A stretch of DNA of 64,000 nucleotides, taken from assembly GCA_017656265.1 (NCBI GenBank), contig JACDOD010000003.1, forward strand, positions 62,001-126,000. Reading direction: 5' to 3'. The notes under the pieces are model-generated. The model was not told the origin of the DNA, did not search any database, and saw only the letters and a list, made by a program, of their open reading frames with translations. Positions 57,945 to 64,000 of this stretch are shown here, one piece after another. Both the position numbers and the translations under genes were made by a program. The first letter of the stretch is position 1, and every line of letters begins with the position of its first letter. This DNA is from Bacillaceae bacterium. GTDB lineage: Bacteria > Bacillota > Bacilli > Bacillales > Alkalibacillaceae.

Positions 57945-59222
57945 TTAATTCTTTTTGTTTCTCATAATTTTTTCATAAACTTGTTTTAAGGCTGCTTCAA
58001 ACTTGCCTGTTTCTTTCGGTTCATAGTACACCCGATCTTTAATAGAATCGGGCAGGTATTGCTGGTCAACCCATCCCTGCTCAAAGTTATGGGGATACTG
58101 GTAGCCAATTCCCCTTCCCAGGCTTTTCGCTCCTTTATAATGGGCATCTTTCAAATGATCTGGTATGTCACCGCTTTTTCCGCTTCTAATATCTGCAAGG
58201 GCGAGATCCAGTGCTTTATAGGCTGAGTTAGACTTTGGTGACAGGCACAATTCTACTACTGCTGTGGCAAGAGGGATACGGGCTTCGGGGAACCCCACTC
58301 TTTCAGCTGCTTCTACTGCAGCCAGTGCACGTGGTCCTGCCTGCGGATTAGCCAGTCCAATATCTTCATAGGCACAGATAACCAATCTGCGGGCAATGCT
58401 GTCGAGGTCCCCCGCTTCGATCAGACGGCCCAGATAATGAAGGGCGGCATTGACATCACTGCCGCGGATCGATTTTTGAAATGCCGACAGAACATCGTAA
58501 TGGGCATCACCATCTTTATCATGGGAGAAGCTTTTTTTCTGCATGCATTCTTCTGCTACTGACAGATCAATGTGAACCATCCCTTCCGAATCGGGTCTTG
58601 TTGAATAGACAGCCAGTTCAAGACCGTTTAATGCAGACCGAAGATCTCCGTTTGAGGATAGGGCAAAATGCTTTAAAGCTTCATCTGTTATGTCAACATC
58701 CTGACTCCCTAAACCGTTCTCAGAATCTTCAAGGGCCCTCTTAAGAGCTTTTATTATATCCTGCGCAGTTAATTTATGTAACTCAAACAGATGGCACCTG
58801 CTGCGGATGGCAGGGTTTATGGAATGATATGGATTACTTGTCGTACAGCCGATCAATGTAATTAAATTACGTTCTAAATGGGGGAGCAAAAAATCCTGTT
58901 TTCCTTTATCAAGACGGTGTACTTCATCTAAAATTAAGACAAGGTGACCGGAAAATTTAGCCTCTTCAACCGCAATTTCCATATCTTTTTTCTTATTTAC
59001 AACCGCATTTAAAATTTTATAAGGCATGTTCAGGCTTTTTGCTAATGCCATGGCTAAGCTTGTTTTTCCGGTACCCGGGGGCCCAAATAAAATCATAGAA
59101 GAAAGTCTTTCGGCTTCCACCATTCTTCTAATCATTTTTCCAGGACCTACCAAATGTTGCTGACCAATGATTTCATCTATATTTTCTGGACGCATCCTGT
59201 ATGCCAGTGGCCTGGTTTCCAT
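57945..59222 (-). CDS. rarA: Replication-associated recombination protein A (RarA/MgsA AAA+ ATPase)
   Basis: Clamp-loader-like AAA+ ATPase that acts at stalled replication forks. The 425-aa protein starts METRPLAYRMRPENIDEIIGQQHLVGPGKMIRR and has Walker A LFGPPGTGKTSLAMA, Walker B LILDEVHRLDKGKQD, sensor 1 IGCTTSNPYHSINPAIRSRC and the MgsA C-terminal tetramerisation domain (SDVNAALHYLGRLIEAGDLD, ICAYEDIGLANPQAGPRALAAV). AAAGGAGAGAATCGTT precedes the start on the reverse strand. Confidence 0.97.
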   Translation of the reverse strand: METRPLAYRMRPENIDEIIGQQHLVGPGKMIRRMVEAERLSSMILFGPPGTGKTSLAMALAKSLNMPYKILNAVVNKKKDMEIAVEEAKFSGHLVLILDEVHRLDKGKQDFLLPHLERNLITLIGCTTSNPYHSINPAIRSRCHLFELHKLTAQDIIKALKRALEDSENGLGSQDVDITDEALKHFALSSNGDLRSALNGLELAVYSTRPDSEGMVHIDLSVAEECMQKKSFSHDKDGDAHYDVLSAFQKSIRGSDVNAALHYLGRLIEAGDLDSIARRLVICAYEDIGLANPQAGPRALAAVEAAERVGFPEARIPLATAVVELCLSPKSNSAYKALDLALADIRSGKSGDIPDHLKDAHYKGAKSLGRGIGYQYPHNFEQGWVDQQYLPDSIKDRVYYEPKETGKFEAALKQVYEKIMRNKKN

Positions 59223-59510
59223 AACGATTCTCTCCTTTAAACATGTCTATATCAGAAAAAAATTTTACAGTCAGGTGATGTATAAAAAAACGAAGCAGGT
59301 TTCGGCTGTCATGTTCCATAAAAAAAATCACTTGTTTTTCTTTCATCCTACGTTTGTTTTTTTGAAAATGCAAGGTGCTTGCCATTCATGCTATAATAGC
59401 TAATGTTTATAATATAAAGGGTATTTTTTTGCCAGTAAAGTTAGCCAGTGTATATAAAATGAGTAAAATACAAAGAAAACTTCAAGATTTCAGACGAAAG
59501 GAAAACAGAC
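59223..59510. other. Intergenic region between divergent rarA and the YczE-like gene
   Basis: No gene is visible. Two TATAAT boxes (59392-59397 and 59408-59413, forward) are present, but TTGAAA (59362) and TTGCCA (59380) are not at standard spacing, so I do not call a promoter. Confidence 0.5.
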
Positions 59511-60197
59511 ATGAATCATGCTAAAATCATCCGTGATTCCTGTGCAGCGGAAAAGAAAGATCATACAAGGGAGATTCTGATCAGGTGGACTTTTTTTATA
59601 GCAGGTCTTATTATCCTGGCATTTGGAATTGCTCTGACCATTAAAGGAAAAGTGTTAGGAATTGGACCGTGGGATGTATTTCATTATGGTTTATACTTGC
59701 AGTTTGGACTGACAGTAGGATCATGGAGTATTATTGCCGGACTCCTGATTGTCCTTTTTACTTCATTGGCTACCAGATCATGGCCCAAAATAGGCACAGT
59801 TTTAAACATGCTGTTAATCGGGATGTTTATTGATCTCTTCTTATATATCCTCCCAGATCCGGAGGCATTATGGTTGGAGATATTCGTATTTATAACCGGG
59901 ATCATTGTGTTAGCATATGGAATCGGCATTTATGTAGCTCCTGATTTAGGAGCAGGCCCCAGAGATGGACTGATGCTTTATATCACCGAAAAAACCGGCT
60001 GGAAAGTTCAGTGGGTTCGTAATGGAATCGAAATTGCGGTTTTACTATTAGGATGGTTACTGGGAGGGCCTGTTGGCATCGGAACCATCATCATTGCGTT
60101 TTTCTTGGGGACATTTGTGGGGTATTCGTTGCCTCAGGCAAAAAAACTGATGAATTACCTCATGGTAAGGGGGAAGAAAAGTGAAAATTTCAACTAA
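59511..60197 (+). CDS. YczE/YyaS/YitT-family membrane protein
   Basis: A 228-aa membrane protein with about five or six helices. The motif GIGPWDVFHYGLYLQFGLTVGSWSI and its second-half counterpart GAGPRDGLMLYITEKTGWKVQWVRNGIEI show an internal duplication, the hallmark of YczE-type proteins. The substrate and function are unknown; YczE itself is needed for surfactin production in B. subtilis by an unclear mechanism. GAAAGGAAAACAGAC precedes the ATG. Its end overlaps the cymR start by 17 bp, which suggests that the two are cotranscribed. Confidence 0.85.
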   Translation: MNHAKIIRDSCAAEKKDHTREILIRWTFFIAGLIILAFGIALTIKGKVLGIGPWDVFHYGLYLQFGLTVGSWSIIAGLLIVLFTSLATRSWPKIGTVLNMLLIGMFIDLFLYILPDPEALWLEIFVFITGIIVLAYGIGIYVAPDLGAGPRDGLMLYITEKTGWKVQWVRNGIEIAVLLLGWLLGGPVGIGTIIIAFFLGTFVGYSLPQAKKLMNYLMVRGKKSENFN

Positions 60198-60597
60198 AGG
60201 AAGATATGGTTTAACGATTATGATTGCTCTTGCAAAAAAACATCATCAGGTACCGGTTTCTTTAAAAACCATTGCAACTGAAAATAATTTGTCGGAAAAC
60301 TATCTTGAACAGCTTATTGCGCCGCTTAGAAATGCGGGGCTTGTGAAAAGTGTGCGTGGAGCCCATGGGGGATATCTGCTTGCAAAAGAACCAGATGAAA
60401 TCTCAGCGGGTGATGTCATCCGCGTTCTTGAAGGACCTATAAGTCCGGTAGAGGCACTGGAAGACGAAGAACCGGCAAAAAAAGAATTATGGATGCGCAT
60501 CAGGGATGCTGTTAAAGAAGTGTTGGATACGACAACCCTTGAGGATCTGGCAAAGTATGATCAAAACAGTCAGGACGGATACATGTTTTACATTTAA
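60181..60597 (+). CDS. cymR: Rrf2-family transcription regulator CymR
   Basis: Repressor of cysteine and sulfur metabolism genes, acting with CysK in B. subtilis. The 138-aa protein begins MKISTKGRYGLTIMIALAKKHHQVPVSLKTIA and has the winged HTH (NNLSENYLEQLIAPLRNAGLVKSVRGAHGGYLLAKEP). No Fe-S cysteines are present, unlike IscR, which supports the CymR-type assignment. GTG start after AAGGGGGAAGAAAA, inside the upstream gene. It lies just before yrvO-mnmA, as in B. subtilis. Confidence 0.94.
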   Translation: MKISTKGRYGLTIMIALAKKHHQVPVSLKTIATENNLSENYLEQLIAPLRNAGLVKSVRGAHGGYLLAKEPDEISAGDVIRVLEGPISPVEALEDEEPAKKELWMRIRDAVKEVLDTTTLEDLAKYDQNSQDGYMFYI

Positions 60598-60614
60598 TAA
60601 AGAAGGTGATAGGC

Positions 60615-62883
<2,269 letters not shown>

Positions 62884-62887
62884 TGTT

Positions 62888-62957
62888 AAGGCTTTCTCGT
62901 CATTCGAACGATTGTCAGCGGTTTAACTTTATGAATGATGAGAGGGCCTTCTATTTT
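62888..62957 (+). terminator. Long hairpin after yrvO-mnmA
   Basis: AAGGC (from 62888) and TCTCGTCATTC pair with GAATGATGAGA and GCCTT (to 62950), separated by about 25 bases, then CTATTTTG. The loop is large for a plain terminator, so the function is only likely. Confidence 0.6.
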
Positions 62958-62980
62958 GACTGGTGAGGAGGTTTATTGAC

Positions 62981-63661
62981 ATGGATGCGTTACAAAAAGG
63001 GATTCAGGCTATGGAGAAGCAGAATGTTGAAGAAGCTCTTCAATATTTTACAGAAGCCATTGAAGAAAGTCCTGAAGAACCTCTGGGGTACATAAACTTT
63101 GGAACCCTTCTGCTTCAAATGAAGGAACTGGATCGTGCGGAACGTTTTTTTAAAAAAGCCATCGAAATCGATGAGACGGCTGCAACTGCCTATTATGGTC
63201 TGGGCAACGTCTATTATGAAAAGAAATGGTTTCAAAAGGCCCAGTCCTATTTTGAACAGGCCCATCAAAAAGGGCTTGGAAGCGGTGATGTGTATTTTAT
63301 GCTTGGAATGTGTCTGGTTCATCAGGAACAGCCAAAGCTTGCCCTTCCTTACCTGCAGCGGGCAACCGAACTCAGGAAGGATGACGTGGATGCCTGGTTT
63401 CAGTATGGATTGGCTCTCGCCCAGACTGGCCAGTTAGATCTGGCTATGGGTGCGCTTCAGAAGGTGCTTGAATTAAAAGAAGAACACAGTGATGCCCATT
63501 ATAATCTAGGAGTGGCTTATTTGTATAAAGAACAGCTTAACAAAGCTTTATCCCATTTTGAACGGGCACTGCAAATTCAGCCAGACCATCTTTTAGCTGG
63601 ACATGGGAAGGGAAAAATCGAACAGATGTTGAATGAAGAACAAAAGGAAAATGAATCATAA
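62981..63661 (+). CDS. yrrB: TPR repeat protein (YrrB-like)
   Basis: A 226-aa protein built almost only of tetratricopeptide repeats, about six, from residue 3 to 215 (ALQYFTEAIEESPEEPLGYI, AERFFKKAIEIDETAATAYYGLGNVYYEK, ALSHFERALQIQPDHLLAGHG). Such repeats mediate protein-protein contacts; no enzyme domain is present. The position between mnmA and recD2 matches yrrB of B. subtilis. ATG 62981 follows GAGGAGGTTTATTGAC. Confidence 0.9.
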   Translation: MDALQKGIQAMEKQNVEEALQYFTEAIEESPEEPLGYINFGTLLLQMKELDRAERFFKKAIEIDETAATAYYGLGNVYYEKKWFQKAQSYFEQAHQKGLGSGDVYFMLGMCLVHQEQPKLALPYLQRATELRKDDVDAWFQYGLALAQTGQLDLAMGALQKVLELKEEHSDAHYNLGVAYLYKEQLNKALSHFERALQIQPDHLLAGHGKGKIEQMLNEEQKENES

Positions 63662-63675
63662 AGGGGTTATTCCTG

Positions 63676-64000
63676 ATGGCAATGGAACCTTTTGAAAAAC
63701 AGGAGCTAAACAGTAAATATATTAAGGGCGAATTGACTCGGATGATTTATCATGATGATGCCCAGAGTTTTTCCATTGCCTTGATCCGAGTGATAGACAC
63801 GAATGAGTCCATTGAAGAAAAAGAAATAGTCGTGAAGGGATATTTTCGTCCCTTAGAACATGGTGATGTCTATATCTTTTATGGAAACATACATGTGCAT
63901 CCAAAATTTGGGGTACAATATGATGTGTTTACCTACTCAAAGGAACTGCCAAAAACAAAAGAGAGTCTGATTCGTTTTTTATCTAGCGATTTGTTTCATG
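63676..64000 (+). CDS. recD2: RecD2-type DNA helicase, N-terminal part
   Basis: The first 108 codons of a gene cut by the window end. The visible sequence (YIKGELTRMIYHDDAQSFSIALIRVIDT, FRPLEHGDVYIFYGNIHVHPKFGVQYDVFTYSKELP) matches the N-terminal OB-like extension typical of RecD2/YrrC helicases that work without RecBC. The helicase motifs lie beyond the window. ATG 63676 follows AAAGGGG, and the gene follows yrrB by 14 bp, as in B. subtilis. Confidence 0.88.
   Translation, partial: MAMEPFEKQELNSKYIKGELTRMIYHDDAQSFSIALIRVIDTNESIEEKEIVVKGYFRPLEHGDVYIFYGNIHVHPKFGVQYDVFTYSKELPKTKESLIRFLSSDLFH

Overview
The window is a gene-dense, low-to-moderate GC chromosomal segment from an endospore-forming member of the Bacillaceae (Firmicutes). 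The gene order is close to the Bacillus subtilis hemB-to-recD2 region. Sporulation genes (spoVID, ysxE, spoIIB, spoIVFA/FB, spo0B, safA, bofC, spoVB, rsfA), two T-box leaders, an L21 leader, a 6S RNA, a cleavable-extension L27 with its Prp protease, and GTG/TTG starts behind strong AGGAGG-type ribosome binding sites all fit this. It is not B. subtilis itself. It carries an RNase E/G homologue and queA/tgt, and a membrane GAF-GGDEF diguanylate cyclase sits between folC and spoIIB, where I recall comC lying in B. subtilis.

Layout. 1-4200: end of the haem operon (hemB, hemL), spore coat genes spoVID and ysxE, and a small convergent membrane protein. 4265-12700: T-box-controlled valS, folC, the diguanylate cyclase, spoIIB and maf. 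12700-20960: radC, the shape and division block mreBCD-minCD, then the spoIVF pro-sigmaK processing pair and an RNase E/G-type gene. 20960-25800: rplU-prp-rpmA, the phosphorelay gene spo0B with obg, and pheB-pheA. 25998-31106: safA with a CotS/YutH-like kinase-fold protein, nadE, a sporulation lipoprotein, yebC and bofC. 31107-46843: a MITE-like element, a GNAT acetyltransferase, ruvAB, queA-tgt-yajC, membrane proteins, spoVB, comN, secDF, recJ and apt. 47059-52060: relA, dtd, the SH3/amidase yrvJ and a small HTH-like protein. 52057-57735: T-box hisS-aspS, 6S RNA, tcdA and rsfA. 57945-64000: rarA, a YczE-type membrane protein, cymR, yrvO-mnmA, a TPR protein and the start of recD2.

Nearly everything is core chromosome. 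I found no prophage, intact insertion sequence, CRISPR array, secondary-metabolite cluster or defence island, and no convincing new multi-gene system. The unusual material is mostly intergenic: a GC-rich repeat of about 110 nt in four copies (two in tandem), a hairpin repeat family that includes a 330-bp element with terminal inverted repeats, an IS200/IS605-like end relic, a strongly structured unexplained gap between rpmA and spo0B, a ribosome binding site embedded in a hairpin after nadE, and a hisS-aspS T-box whose specifier overlaps Asp and His codons.

Functionally the genes link cell-envelope morphogenesis and division (mre, min), Sec export (yajC, secDF), translation and tRNA modification (valS, hisS, aspS, queA, tgt, tcdA, mnmA, dtd), DNA repair (radC, ruvAB, recJ, rarA, recD2), the stringent response (relA, obg) and several stages of sporulation.
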